Origin: Proteromonas lacertae
Lineage: Eukaryota; Sar; Bigyra; Opalinata; Proteromonadidae
Direction of reading: 5' to 3'
Assembly (NCBI GenBank): GCA_002245135.1
Contig: NGBS01001175.1
Location: forward strand, 94,197-158,196
Length of the DNA stretch: 64,000 nt
Shown here: positions 1-11,129 of the stretch, one piece after another
How positions within the stretch are numbered: position 1 is the first letter of the stretch
Layout of the letters: each line of letters opens with the position of its first letter
The notes under the pieces: model-generated
The model's database searches: none
What the model was told of the DNA's origin: nothing
Seen by the model: only the letters and a program-made list of their open reading frames with translations
Position numbers and translations under genes: made by a program

Positions 1-3000
1 AACTAATTATATTGTTAATAATGTCTAAACTTGTATCAGAATCATTCTTTTTAAAGGGAGTATGTTTAGTATAAAGTTCATATAATAAAATACCCAAACA
101 CCATATATCACATCGATAATCATGTCCTTTACAAGTTACCATTCGAGGTTCCATATACTCAGTATCTATACACAACGTAAAACTGTGATTCTTTTCTATT
201 TTACTGTTTAATAAATCACAAAATATTATATTTCCATTATTATCGATTGATAATAAACTTGGAACAAGTGATCTTACCATTATATGATTATCATAGAAAT
301 GTTTTAATTTACAAATTATACTACAGAATATATATTTTATCTCATTTTCTTCTAAGTTATCTATTGATTTTATTAAATTTTCAAGGTTAGAGACTATTTT
401 TACATTAAACAAACTATAAATGTTATTTTTATTATGAAAACTACCGATATAAAATACAGTATCGTAATTGATACTATAATAGAAATAGTTAGTATATAAT
501 AACTTCTCTCTATTAATATTTGTCTGGATTTTATTTTCTCTTATTTTATCAATAGAAGTTATTCTAATTGTTCCTAAACAATAACTATTTTTATTTCTAT
601 AACTATAATAACTATGATAACTAGTATTATATAGTGGATATATCAATTCTATATCATTTATAGACAATTTGTGTAAGTTATTTTCTTTGATATATTCATT
701 ATATTTTAGTTTATGGTCAATTGAAATTAATCGTTTATTATTAATAGATTTTAATTTACTCTCAATTTCAGGATAGTATGTTTTTATATACTTCTTTGAA
801 AGAATAAAACATTTTACTTTTGTTAGAGCTATATACTTGAATGAGAAATTCTTGTCATTTCCATTAACAGCTGTAGAAAAGGAATATCCGAAGTATTGAT
901 AAGTTCCTAATCTTATTAATTCACTATAATAATAATAATAATAATATAAATATAAATATAAATATATATATATACATTTGTTGATTTTCATCATTTTTAG
1001 AATTGTTATTTTCATTCATTTCTTTTGTGTTATCATTATTATTATTATTCAATATTGTAAACTCACCTCTACTATTATTATTGCCTTTCATCACAACTAC
1101 ACCTTCTGTTACAAAGTATATATTATCATTATCTTCATTTCCATTATCTTCTATTATAATATCATTCATTTTAAACACTTTTTCTTCCATATTATTATTT
1201 ATTTCTTCATAATCTTTCTCTTTTAAACTATTAAAACAACGATTTCCCTTCAAAATATTGATTTTTTCATTATAAATATACTTCAAAGCAACACTTCTAA
1301 AAGGTGTTTTACTTATTACATATAATTCACCATCTTCTAAACATTTTATTTCATTATTATTTATTCGATCATACAATAATTCAGTATCACCAAAACTTGG
1401 AAAAACATTATTCAATACTTTATATTCAAAAATAATCTCATTATTATCACTATCTTTGATTATTAAACAATATTTCCCACTGATGGCTATATAAAACTTA
1501 TCACATTTCATTTCACTGTTTATTAACACTTCATCTTTAGTTGATTGAACAATCACTACTTCATTCACTAAACCATTAATAATTTCATCACTTAAATTCT
1601 TAAATATTATCTGTGACTTTAGTGCTTTATATATTTTATCTTTATATTCAGGAATACCAGTATATTCACTTCTCAAATGATATTTCATCTCAATTTCATT
1701 CAAACCTATCATTGATATATTACTATGATAATTGTAGTTATAATTATAATTGTCGGGATTTCTTACAGGTTTTTGATCTAAAGTTATTTGACTACCAATT
1801 CTTGTACGATGATTCAATATTATATTACTGACATTATCAACAGCAATTCTTTTAAAATCACTTATCTTTATAACAATTACTGTTATATCATCACTTTTAT
1901 TGTCATAATGAAGCCATAGATTCCTACTGTCACTCACTATATTTTGGCATGCTTCTAATACAGTTGAACTATCTTCAACAATGTTAATAACCTTTTCATT
2001 TGTTAGGAATTCAAAAACACCATCACTTGCAATAACAAAATATTCATATTCCTCATTCAAGTTTCTTATAAATATCTCTGGATCACATATTACACCTATT
2101 GATTCACCTAATTTATCACCTATACTTCGACTATATTCACAACCAGGTTCATTTTTATCTTTCATCCATATTCTACATCTATCTCCATCATTTTTCATAT
2201 TCTTTAAATCGGATGGTAATAAATCTCTACTTACTTCATTATGTTTTTGTCCAATAGTCAAAATTTCTGCACCACATTTCAATAATCTTTCATATTCATC
2301 TTCTCTATAAGGACTTTGATCAATCGAAAGATTCAAGGCTTCTAAATGATAATTCTTATTTGGATTGATTGTATAGGATAATGAAGATTGTGTAAATTGG
2401 TTTGGATGTTGGTTTTGACTTAGTTGTTGTGGATTTTGTTTGTTGTTGTTGTTGTTGTTGTTGCGGAGGTATTGGTTGTATTTTACATTGTATATAAGGA
2501 TGTATCTGTAATGATTGAGCTCTACTTTGTCTGTATGAAAAATCTTTACTATTATTCAATAAACTAGCTTTATGACTATTGTCATTATTATTATTGCCAT
2601 TTATACTGCATTGATTCATTATTAATGATTTTGATGTATCTTTGTTATTATAGCTATTATTACAACTATTTGGTCTACTTCCACTGTTTTTGTTTGTATT
2701 TATGAATTTATCATTTTCTAATTTTATTCCACAGATTGCTCGACTATCACCTACATTAGAGATATATAAGTCACCTTCCTTAAATAATAAACATACTGCT
2801 GTTGTGCCACTCATTGTCTAATTATAAATTAAAAAATAAGAAATATATATATATAAATACATCATCTATATATTCTTCTTCTAAATCTTCATTATTCATT
2901 GAATGTAATTGTTCATTTATTGTGTTATATGAATCTCTTATTGCTTTTATTGGATCTATTTCATAATACATACTTGTCTTTATTTCATTTGGCAACTATT

Positions 3001-3566
3001 GATTAATTAGAGAATAAAATATACATTTTTACCTACAAAACTACTACATTTTTCACCATATTTCCCATGACCATCAAATACACCAAATAAAATACTATTA
3101 TTTTCTCGATTACTATCTTTGCCAAAATTTTTCTCAAAGATATAATAATCTTGATTAGCTTTACTACTACCTCTCTATTAACAATAAATACAAGTAATAA
3201 ATATACAGATTCTTTAAATCCACCAAGACTTAAACAACAAAAATCGAGTTTATATTCACAGCTTTTACATTTTACTACCTGAGTGTCCTTTCGTATCTCT
3301 ATTATTTGATTACGTCTATTGGAAGGGCCATTACTGAATAGGTAAGAGTTTAGCGAAGATTTTGTAGTTAGTTTTTTAAATTGTGATGAACTTTTATTTG
3401 AACCCCTCATAGAACTAAAATTCTTTGGTGTTGTTTGTGATTTTTTAGGTGATTTTTGAGAAACAATCTCTTTCATCTCTTCTTCACCAGATCTATCTTC
3501 AAAATCTTTGACATATTTATTGTTCATTAATTCAGCTGGTAATAAAGATGATTGAGTACATCCCAT
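1..3566 (-). CDS. PP2C phosphatase / cNMP-binding / pseudokinase fusion protein (3' end beyond window)
   Basis: Start chosen at the ATG at 3566 because it gives MGCTQSS, an N-myristoylation-type N-terminus. Spliced exons (introns about 3175-3206, 2996-3024, 2818-2860, 924-975) give a PP2C domain with FGVFDGHG, SNVGDSRAI, IASDGVFEFL and SDDITV, so the metal-binding acidic residues are kept. Next come one or two degenerate cyclic-nucleotide-binding folds (about 1000-1700) and a kinase-like domain. That domain has VRSLVPSLL where active kinases have YRDLKPENL, and CDLL instead of DFG, followed by an APE-like segment and HDYRCDIWCLGILLYEL. It therefore looks like an active phosphatase fused to a pseudokinase. 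The architecture matches the PP2C/cNMP/kinase proteins known in plants, stramenopiles and ciliates. The reading frame changes in the Gln/Asn-rich linker (2420-2550). A small intron or an indel could explain this, and I could not settle it. The coding sequence continues past position 1. Confidence 0.85.
2441..2463. repeat. TTG/CAA trinucleotide run in the PP2C gene
   Basis: A perfect run of TTG units on the plus strand encodes Gln (or Asn in the neighbouring frame) in the linker between two blocks of the PP2C domain. The upstream and downstream blocks lie in different frames around this run. Confidence 0.8.
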
Positions 3567-3863
3567 AACAAAACGACAAAAAAAGAGATTTTTCAAAATA
3601 GATTTAAAAATTCATTGTATTATTAACATATTGTTTGTTGAGTTCATTGTATGGAGGTTAAATAGTGTTAGAAGTTCATTATTTATAGTTTATCAAAATA
3701 TATAGATGAAATACACACAGATGATGAAGAAAAGTGATTCTAATTTCAATATATTTATAAAACTGTCAGATGATAGATAATCCAACGTTATTATCAAAAA
3801 AAATACAAATTAACAAATATACATATAAAAGTGACTAGATAATTATGTAGAAATGTATTAAAC

Positions 3864-4933
3864 TTATAATAGAGTACTTTCAACAATTAGATTAGCATTA
3901 CTGCCTTTGATTTCATAAAGATAATCCATCCAGAGCTGAAGATCACCACCATTTTTCAAATTTTCTTCACCAATACTACTGATATTCAATTGTCTCAAGT
4001 TACTTAAATATGCAAAATATGGCTTAATCATATTCAATCCATTCAATCCTATTACATTGTTATTTAAAGATAATATTTCTAAATTAGCAGGATGTTCATA
4101 TAACATTTCAGCTAAATAATAACCACCATCTTCCTGTAAATCATTATCATCGATATATAACTCTTTTAACTTCTCACAATTTTTGATTAAGTGTTTAATT
4201 GTACAAACACCCAGATTTCCAAACTTATTTCCATTTAAATACAATATTTCAATTCCACACTAATTACCATTATCGTGTGAATCACCAGAGGTCATGCTAC
4301 TCTTACCAATTTGGCGAAAGAATATTGACATATCAGTTGCACTTATACTACAGTCTAATTTCAATTATATAATAGTTAGATTTTTTATACATGATAAATC
4401 TAAAGATACTAAATGGCATTGTGGTGATGACAAGTATATTAATAAACTATCCATTTGAAATGTTTCAATATGATTTTCGGTTAAATCAAGAGCATATAAT
4501 TTTGGAAATCTTGTTGTTAAGAATGTAGATAAGAAATCGTTATTTAAACCCTTCCAATCGTTTTCTATAACTTATCATTATATTACTCATACTTATAACT
4601 AAATGAACAATGATGAATGATTCTAGTTTAAGATCTTTATACTCATTAAGCATAACTTCAAATCTTTCTGGTTGTAAATATACTATTAATATCAACTCAT
4701 AATAGTAAATGAAAATACATTCTAATATGGTGTTATTTGGATCTTCAAGAGCATTGTGCAAATATTTATATAATTCTATAGAGTTTGTAATTTTATCATC
4801 ATCAATTCTCACTACGTATAGAAATTTGTAATGAATACCTCTTCCATCTTTCGTGGTGAATGGCTCTTCTGTCACTAGAAAAATTAAAATATTTAGAAAT
4901 ACTATGCTCAACCCGAAAGAAATGAGAATTCAT
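3864..4933 (-). CDS. Leucine-rich-repeat protein A
   Basis: A multi-exon LRR protein of the ribonuclease-inhibitor/NLR-like class. The start at 4933 (MNSHFFRVEH...) joins in phase through a 28-nt intron to TEEPFTTKDGRG. Further introns near 4681-4716, 4567-4594, 4348-4395 and 4260-4306 restore one frame. Visible repeats include FPKLYALDLTENHI, CHLVSLDLS, GIEILYLNGNKFG, LKELYIDDNDLQEDG, LEILSLNNNVIGLNG and LRQLNIS. There is no signal peptide or membrane segment, so a cytosolic scaffold or binding protein is likely. It sits 67 bp downstream of a second LRR gene on the same strand, which suggests tandem duplication. The specific function is unknown. Confidence 0.7.
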
Positions 4934-5000
4934 AAGATACTTTTTTTAAACCAAAAACCAACACAAAACGATAATATTTTTATCATGATTGGATTTTTTA

Positions 5001-5869
5001 TCATAGCTCTTCTAACCAACATGGAAACCATTTGTTTGGACAATGTAATTTCATCTTCTCATAGGTTGCAAGCTTATCCCTATCATAATTATTGAATATC
5101 CATAACTCATGTAGGTTTTTACAGTTATGGATGTTGTTGGCTAAAACATCAAATCCATCATCATCTATCAGGTTATACGGCATGTATAAGTGATATAATT
5201 GTGGTATGTACTGTAAATTCTCACTCAAGTATTTTACTCCTTTATTTCCAATTAAACATTCTAGTGTTTTAAATAGAAATAGATGAATATATACTTCCAA
5301 TGTTTAACATCTTTAATAAAGGAATTTCTTTAAGATGGTTTGCTAAACACTTCATTCCTTCAGCCATAATTGGATTCTCTCTTAGATGCAATGATTTTAA
5401 TTTTGGAATAAAGTGAAATTTTTCAGTCAATTCAATTATACCACAAGGACCAATATTGTTGTATGCTATCCACAGAGTTTCTAATTGTGGAATGTGCTGT
5501 AATGTCTTAGCAAGAAAGGCACAACCAGCGTCGGTCATATCGTTGTTCATTAAATCCAAGTATTTTATGTTCTTATACGTTGAATATTTGCTACAGAAGT
5601 ATAAAACTCCAGCTGGACCAATATGAGCTATATTTAATTTAATTAATGTAATTAGATTTTATACATTCAGAAATATTTAACCTATTTTCTTTACTACTGC
5701 TATACTCTGTTATTTTTACGTCGATCTTATGTTCTAGTATATTATAATATTATGTTTTACTGATATCTGATCTTAAAAGTGCTGAGAGTGGAGTGGCGAT
5801 ATCATTATCTATACTTCTGTTATTTTGCGGTGTTTCTGAGGGTATAAACTGTTTGGAAGATCCTTGCAT
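5001..5869 (-). CDS. Leucine-rich-repeat protein B
   Basis: The start at 5869 gives MQGSSKQFIPSETPQNN. Small introns near 5722-5748, about 5626-5662 and 5261-5294 connect the exons in frame. LRR units of 27-28 residues are visible: IKYLDLMNNDMTDAGCAFLAKTL, LETLWIAYNNIGPCGI, LKSLHLRENPIMAEGMKCLA, LYHLYMPYNLIDDDGFDVLA and LHELWIFNNYDRD. These have the ribonuclease-inhibitor pattern (LxxLxLxxNxIxxxG). The protein is about 250 residues with no secretion signal. It is probably a protein-binding adaptor related to the adjacent gene. No specific role is inferred. Confidence 0.72.
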
Positions 5870-5951
5870 CGTTTTAAAAAATGAGAAATTCGATGGAAAG
5901 AAATGATAATTTCTCAAACACAAACAAATCAAAAGAATAGACATTTATATT

Positions 5952-7731
5952 TTACTTGAATTCCTTCATGTTACCGTAATGATCCATTCTATACCAACTA
6001 AAATCCCACTTATCTGGTTGACCAAGATGATTCTCATTTTTGAAATCTGATTTACTCCACACAAATGGACTAATGGGATTATAATCATTATTAGGAGGTC
6101 CTGATATAATATCAACACTTAAATTATGATTCATAATCATATCATAACATGTAATTTTACTATCAGTAGCAACATGGTTTCTATGGCCTAATCCTGGTGG
6201 AGAATATGTTCCATCTATTGGATTCAAATCTCCTCTAGTGGCTATAGCTAATGAAGAAGAATAACCATTTGGAGTACAATTGCAATGACTATATTCATCA
6301 TGTTGATAATTGTTATATCTCATTAAAAATCTCATATCTTTTAAACCTTTTATATTTTTATGCTCTCTTTTGAAGATTAATGCTCTTGAAGTGTTTTCAT
6401 AAGTGTAATAATCACCATATTGTTTTATTAATTCATCTAAATTCATTAAATCTTTTATTTTACTGAAATAAGGAAGATTATATGAAGGGAAATAAGTTTG
6501 ACTTTTCAATACACTATAAAATAGATATAATACTTATAAATAAATAATATTATATTATACTGTGTTAAATCATCATAAATAATATTACCAGGTAATTGTT
6601 CTAACACATAAAGTGTTCCATCTCTTAATTCTTCATTTGGATGGAATAATTTATAATCTATAATCATAAACTCATTGTTATAACATCCATTATTATATTT
6701 TTCAAATACTTTACACCATTCTTTACCACTATTACTAATTCTATTAGCAACCATATTCCTCATCCAAATATAAACAGTATTAGGTTTTATATATTGGTTT
6801 AATGATATATTATGATTTCCAATTGTTGTTTCTTGTACAACCATATTGCCAGATAATAAATAAAAATCATCACCACTAAACATATAACCAGGATATGATG
6901 AAAATGACATTATTCTATTTGGAACAGTTTCTTTTGAATTTTTACTCATCTTCCAAGGAAAGTCATATATCTTCCATATTCTTATCATTGAGTTAAAACT
7001 TGTCCAAGTATCTTGAGATACAATTATATCTTCATTATTTGGTAATACTTTTATTAAGGCAGAACAATGATCTTCTTCGTTTAATTTGTTTTGTATTGCT
7101 GAATTGATATCAGGATAATCTCCAGATAATACCATACTCAATATATTCCATCTTCTTAACGATTTATCACTGTATTTCATATATCCATCAATTAAACCAT
7201 TATATTGTTGAACTAATAAGGATATATGATACCAATAACTGTCATTCACATTCTCTTTGATATTTTTATCAATGAATTTATCATTTTGTTTTAAAAACTC
7301 TTGTAATTATATATTATTAAGGAATATAATCATGTTATATTATTAAAAAGATATCTCTGCAGATGGAGTATCATTGAAACAATTGTGAGCATGATGATAA
7401 ATTCTTTCTCTTGTAAGATATCCTTCAAGAAATCCTGCAGCATATGCTTGAATTTCATCATCAAAAACAGTTGAAGTATATATCTTTAATGTACTCCATC
7501 CTTTATATAAAATAGCATAATTTCTATACCTGTGCTCATGATCGTGTCATTAAAGAATCCTCTTGCTGGTTGTATTTTAGGATTTGGACTGAAAGAAATA
7601 TTATATACACCATTTTCATAATTCACATAAGCTTCAACCAGTTCTATTACAAATGAATAAAATCATATACCTTGAGCATTAATACAACATGAAAAGAAGA
7701 AAATAAAAAATAAAATGAAGTTTCTTAACAT
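5952..7731 (-). CDS. Phospholipase B-like protein (PLBD/LAMA family)
   Basis: The start at 7731 opens a signal peptide (MLRNFILFFIFFF...CCINAQ). Introns near 7650-7676, 7516-7544, about 7300 and 6530 join the exons. Family hallmarks are clear: STGWSTLKIYT, QAYAAGFLEGYLT, HCSALIKVLP with the Cys that is the autocleavage nucleophile of this Ntn-hydrolase family, QDTWTSFNSMIRI, RIMSFSSYPG, VQETTIGNHN, RNMVANRISNSG, NNEFMIIDYK and VLEQLPG. The C-terminal half has SRALIFKREHKNIK and ISPFVWSKSD. The length (about 550 residues) is normal. Family members are lysosomal or secreted acyl hydrolases that remove fatty acids from phospholipids. It appears intact once the 29-nt intron before GWSTLK is removed. 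Confidence 0.9.
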
Positions 7732-7866
7732 TACAGTGAAACACAGTTATTTAGTATGTTCTTTATAAGTTGTGAGTTATTCAAAACCTTACATACAATT
7801 TATACAATTACATTAATCAAATTATCTTGCTTTTATTATATGTATGAGAAATAATATTAACATTAT

Positions 7867-8409
7867 CTAAATTGAATCAAGGAATATTCCATAATCATCA
7901 CATAGATATTTTTCAGAACATGGAGCATCACTACGACATTTAAATCGACTATAACACATCATACAACAATATGAATGTATATAAAACCTATTTAAATTAT
8001 CCAACTCTACATAACTACATATATGAATTGATGTACCATCATTCAATGGACTAATATTAAAATATAAATAATATACGCTTTACAACAAACACAAATGTCA
8101 TTAAATGGTGTTCTTTTGCTTTCACTATCCATAATTGAATGAATTACTTCTGTTAAATTTCTTTTCTGGGGATTATCTGGATGAAACCTGTTGATCTTCA
8201 ACATGTTGAGTAAAATGATTTTCGTTTAGATGGCAATACTTTTCTCATATACACTTTCATGTGTTATATTTACAGCATTATAGTTCTGTGTTATCTCTCT
8301 TTACCTTTTTCACTTGATTTGATGAATATGTGTTTGCTTTCCTTCTATTTGTTACATCTTTGTGTAATTTATTAATTCCAATTGCTAATACTATCTCATC
8401 TCTGCCCAT
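7867..8409 (-). CDS. Small Cys/His-rich hypothetical protein, probable zinc-binding
   Basis: Exons on the minus strand begin MGRDEIVLAIGINKLHKDVTNRRKANTYSS and end in a Cys-rich block (CVCC, HICSYVEL, SYCCMMCYSRFKC, CSEKYLCDDYG) closing with FLDSI and TAG. A 26-nt intron (about 8066-8091) is clear. The centre, which contains YCHLNENHFTQH, needs two more introns of about 20 nt whose exact ends are uncertain. Paired CxxC and HxxxxH motifs suggest structural zinc, but I recognise no family. A CAAGCCAAG-type element lies 27 bp upstream of the start. Confidence 0.45.
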
Positions 8410-8435
8410 TAACTAGAAAATGATAAAAAAACAAA

Positions 8436-8448
8436 AGCTTGGCTTCAA
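8436..8448 (-). promoter_or_regulatory. CAAGCCAAG-type upstream element
   Basis: Plus-strand AGCTTGGCTTCAA lies 27 bp upstream of the Cys-rich gene start. Near-identical copies sit before three other minus-strand genes. Confidence 0.4.
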
Positions 8449-8518
8449 ACAAATCAAAATATTGACCTTCTATAGTTAAAACAAAAAAGTATAAAAAGAA
8501 TAATTTAATTATTATTAA

Positions 8519-9378
8519 CTACTTCCTATACATTGGCGCTATATTTAAATTGATTTTTTTTGACTTTTCCTTTGCATCTGTTTTCTTTGGACCTAAATAA
8601 TGAATTCGTTTTACAGTATGATTATCTTCATCATCATATTCATAAGATCTCTTTGTCGGTTTGGCTACTCCTTCTAATGTGTGTCTTTCTAAAAATGAGC
8701 CTAATTTTTCTGTCAAAACTGGCTTACCTGTAGTTTCAAGAGAATCTGGACGAGGACTTGGCTGTTTAATTCTTATCGGGGATTTTGGTAGTGGTTTAGT
8801 AGTTATTGTCTTTTTACCTGAATTAATTGTTATGGACATATGCAAGGTCAGGTGATACTTTCATTGGAGAAGTATTAATACTACCAAATATAGAGTTTAA
8901 AGTAGATTCTGACTTACTAGAGGATGCTCCACCTCCCAATCTGGAAAACACAGATGATTTGGATGTAGAATCTGAAGATAGCAGTGAATCAATGCTAGAT
9001 GAAGATTGTGAAAAACGATGTGAAAAATCTGGCTCAGGAACCTTTTGATTTTCATATAAAATTCGATTTTATACTTTTATTTTTATAGTTCTATTTTCTG
9101 GTGTTGATTCTTTAACCACTGTCTTTGTTTTACCTGCTTCACCCAAAATCAGTTTCAGACAATTCTTTTCATCTTGAAATGTTAATTGCTAAAAATATAC
9201 GTTCTGTTAATTCTTCTCCATTTTGTTTTTTCTTTTCAATAAATTTCAAGGCAACTTTCTGTTTATTTGTCGTAATCACACCACCAGCCCACGCTATTTG
9301 TTTCTTTTCACTTGGATATACACGTCCATTGCTACTTGATTCTTTAATAGCTTTTAAACTAACTATTTTAGAAGTCAT
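8519..9378 (-). CDS. Hypothetical Ser-rich protein
   Basis: The start at 9378 (MTSKIVSLKAIKESSSNG) is preferred to the ATG at 9444 because a conserved upstream element lies at 9402-9414. The N-terminal exon reads RVYPSEKKQIAWAGG and ALKFIEKKKQNGEELTER. A 28-nt intron then leads to EHEKNCLKLILGEAGKTKTVVKEST. A second intron leads to a Ser-rich segment (FSHRFSQSSSSIDSLLSSD). The last exon is basic (ITTKPLPKSPIRIKQPSPRP, RSYEYDDEDNHTVKR, NIAPMYRK and stop). The junction into the last exon is probably a 63-nt intron starting GTATTAATAC. No family is recognised. Confidence 0.45.
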
Positions 9379-9401
9379 TTTAAAATTTAAATTATGAAAA
9401 A

Positions 9402-9414
9402 ACTTGGCTTGAAA
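9402..9414 (-). promoter_or_regulatory. CAAGCCAAG-type upstream element
   Basis: Plus-strand ACTTGGCTTGAAA lies 24 bp upstream of the ATG at 9378. It matches the elements at 8436, 43334 and 52242. Confidence 0.4.
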
Positions 9415-9584
9415 TGAAATGTCATTTTGTGTAATTATTACCATATTTTTTTAACACACAACTACACACAATTAATTAACTAATTAATTCATAATTTAAT
9501 ATTAATATATAAGATAATATAAATTTATATATTCACTACAATTTACCTTTATTTCTATATACAATTTCAATATACATTTATTAT

Positions 9585-10568
9585 CTATGTTTTAATCTCA
9601 ATATTACCTTCTTCTCCTTCATCGACCTCTTTCAAATCATAATATTTCTCACTATCAGCATTAGTAATAGTTGGTAAATAAATATCTTTATGATGATTCT
9701 TAATAGGTGATGTAGCTGGAATAGTTGGACTTGAGCTATTATTAGACAATTTAATTGGACTAGTATTAAGAGATAGATCACTAGGAGATTCACTAATTAA
9801 AGAAGGAAACATTTCTTTATTTGGACTTTTAGAAGGACTTACTGGCATACTTTTACTGACTCTTCTAACACTACTAAGCTCTTCTTCTTGTAATATTGAC
9901 ACTCTTGGATTAGCAGAGACAGAATGAGGAGTTAATGGAGGAATTGTAGTAATTACTGATAAATTGGACTTTCTACGTCTAGCTGGCATATTCGATGATA
10001 AGTCAAACTGAGAGTTTCTTCTGGGGGTACTTCTCGATAGATTATCCTGATTATCAGTATCTTCAATAACTGTGCCTCCTCTTCGTATTTTACCATTTAC
10101 TATTGGTGAATATGTTTCATCTGCATTTCTTTCAGTGTTTATATTACTTCTGACACTATTTAAAGCTGTATTTGGATTTGATGGAGAAGGTATTTTTATT
10201 GGCTTAACTACAGCCATTTTGTTTATTAATGATGATGGATTGAGTATAGACGATCTTCTTCTAGATGAACCTAATGGAATTTCAGTTGTATCTTTACATC
10301 TTTGAATTGAATCATTTGCAATTTCTTGCGGTGTTCTGTAATCATCTGTGTATTTTTCTAACACAGGAATGAAGTTAGGACGAGGGTTTATTAAGTCATG
10401 TTGCTCTCTGCTGACTATACTTCTCTTAATTTCGTAATTCTTCTTTTCTTCAAGCCTATCACTTTCTCGTTTTAGTTCTTTGATATATTCTGGTGTGTTA
10501 AATAGATTTTTATAGAGTTCAAATCGATCATTGTCTGAATGTTCGTTTTCATTTATATCATATATTAA
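9585..10568 (-). CDS. Ser/Pro-rich disordered protein (possible 3' exon of the EF-hand gene)
   Basis: An open frame of about 325 residues reads LIYDINENEHSDNDRFELYK, then EYIKELKRESDRLEEKKNYE, then a long Ser/Pro/Asn-rich tail with many SP, RR-S and TP sites (RRRSSILNPSS, STPRRNSQ, SPSKSPNKEMFPS), ending EEGNIEIKT. It has no in-frame ATG at its upstream end and is preceded by a good 3' splice site (ATGTAG), so it is almost certainly not a first exon. The obvious upstream exon is the EF-hand ORF that ends 28 bp away. Splicing from GTAAAG there puts the tail out of frame, so the join is unresolved. Clusters of basic-Ser/Pro sites suggest a phosphorylated linker. Confidence 0.5.
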   Translation of the reverse strand, partial: LIYDINENEHSDNDRFELYKNLFNTPEYIKELKRESDRLEEKKNYEIKRSIVSREQHDLINPRPNFIPVLEKYTDDYRTPQEIANDSIQRCKDTTEIPLGSSRRRSSILNPSSLINKMAVVKPIKIPSPSNPNTALNSVRSNINTERNADETYSPIVNGKIRRGGTVIEDTDNQDNLSRSTPRRNSQFDLSSNMPARRRKSNLSVITTIPPLTPHSVSANPRVSILQEEELSSVRRVSKSMPVSPSKSPNKEMFPSLISESPSDLSLNTSPIKLSNNSSSPTIPATSPIKNHHKDIYLPTITNADSEKYYDLKEVDEGEEGNIEIKT

Positions 10569-10596
10569 CTACATAAATAGAAATAAAAATAATACT

Positions 10597-11016
10597 TTAC
10601 TTCTTCTGATTGATTCTGTATATGAGAGAAGAGATCTTATCCCAATGCTCCACTCCTTGTTCAGCACTCAATCGATGGTGTTCTAATTTTAATATATGAA
10701 AAACGTATTTCATACTTTTTGAAGTAGATACTACTTCGGCAAATTGCTCAAAATTAATGCCTCCTTTGTTATCAACATCATAATTCTCAAACTCTTTTAA
10801 AATACATTCTGTATCTGGAGGCAGATCCAATTCCTTCATAGTTATTCTCATTCTGTCAAATTCAATCAAACCACTATAATCACTCAATTCTCTGTACAGA
10901 TCTCTTAGTACTTCTAATTCTCTATGGTTCAATCCTTGCATAGAGAAAGCTCCTCGTTTCTTCCTCTTTATCATCCATTCTTTCGTTTGATAACTTAACA
11001 TCAATAACAATGACAA
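10597..11016 (-). CDS. EF-hand-like protein
   Basis: An ORF of 139 residues carries RITMKELDLPPDTECILKE followed by FENYDVDNKGGINFEQFAEV, an EF-hand loop with D-x-D-x-K-x-G-x-I-x-x-x-x-F spacing. That is a calmodulin/centrin-type Ca2+ loop in which the last acidic position is Gln (NFEQF), so Ca2+ affinity may be altered. A helical segment (FHILKLEHHRLSAEQGVEHW) follows. The frame stops right at a GTAAAG donor-like sequence, so the protein may continue into the Ser/Pro-rich exon at 9585-10568. The start may be the first ATG or one of the next two. Function beyond Ca2+ sensing is unknown. Confidence 0.55.
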   Translation of the reverse strand: MSLLLMLSYQTKEWMIKRKKRGAFSMQGLNHRELEVLRDLYRELSDYSGLIEFDRMRITMKELDLPPDTECILKEFENYDVDNKGGINFEQFAEVVSTSKSMKYVFHILKLEHHRLSAEQGVEHWDKISSLIYRINQKK

Positions 11017-11129
11017 TCAACGAATGTTAGAGGTAATAAGCAAAACTATTCGTTTCACATATTTTAAAAATCAATTTTCACACAATACAATCAATCAAAA
11101 ATAAAAAAAATATTTTGTTATTATATCAA

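Noticed and set aside
978-1226. Plus-strand hydrophobic ORFs opposite the PP2C gene
   Set aside because: They are shadows of AT-rich minus-strand coding sequence, with no domain or start context.
4255-4400. Apparent stop codons suggesting that LRR gene A is a pseudogene
   Set aside because: Using the acceptor TATAAG and an intron from GTAAGAG to TTAG gives one open frame with LRR spacing, so the gene looks intact.
7530-7560. Frame break before the conserved GW of the phospholipase B-like gene
   Set aside because: A 29-nt intron GTATAG...AAAG restores STGWSTLKIYT.
8827-9048. Plus-strand acidic ORF (DSDLLEDAPPPNLE)
   Set aside because: It is the antisense of the Ser-rich exon in the minus-strand gene 8519-9378.
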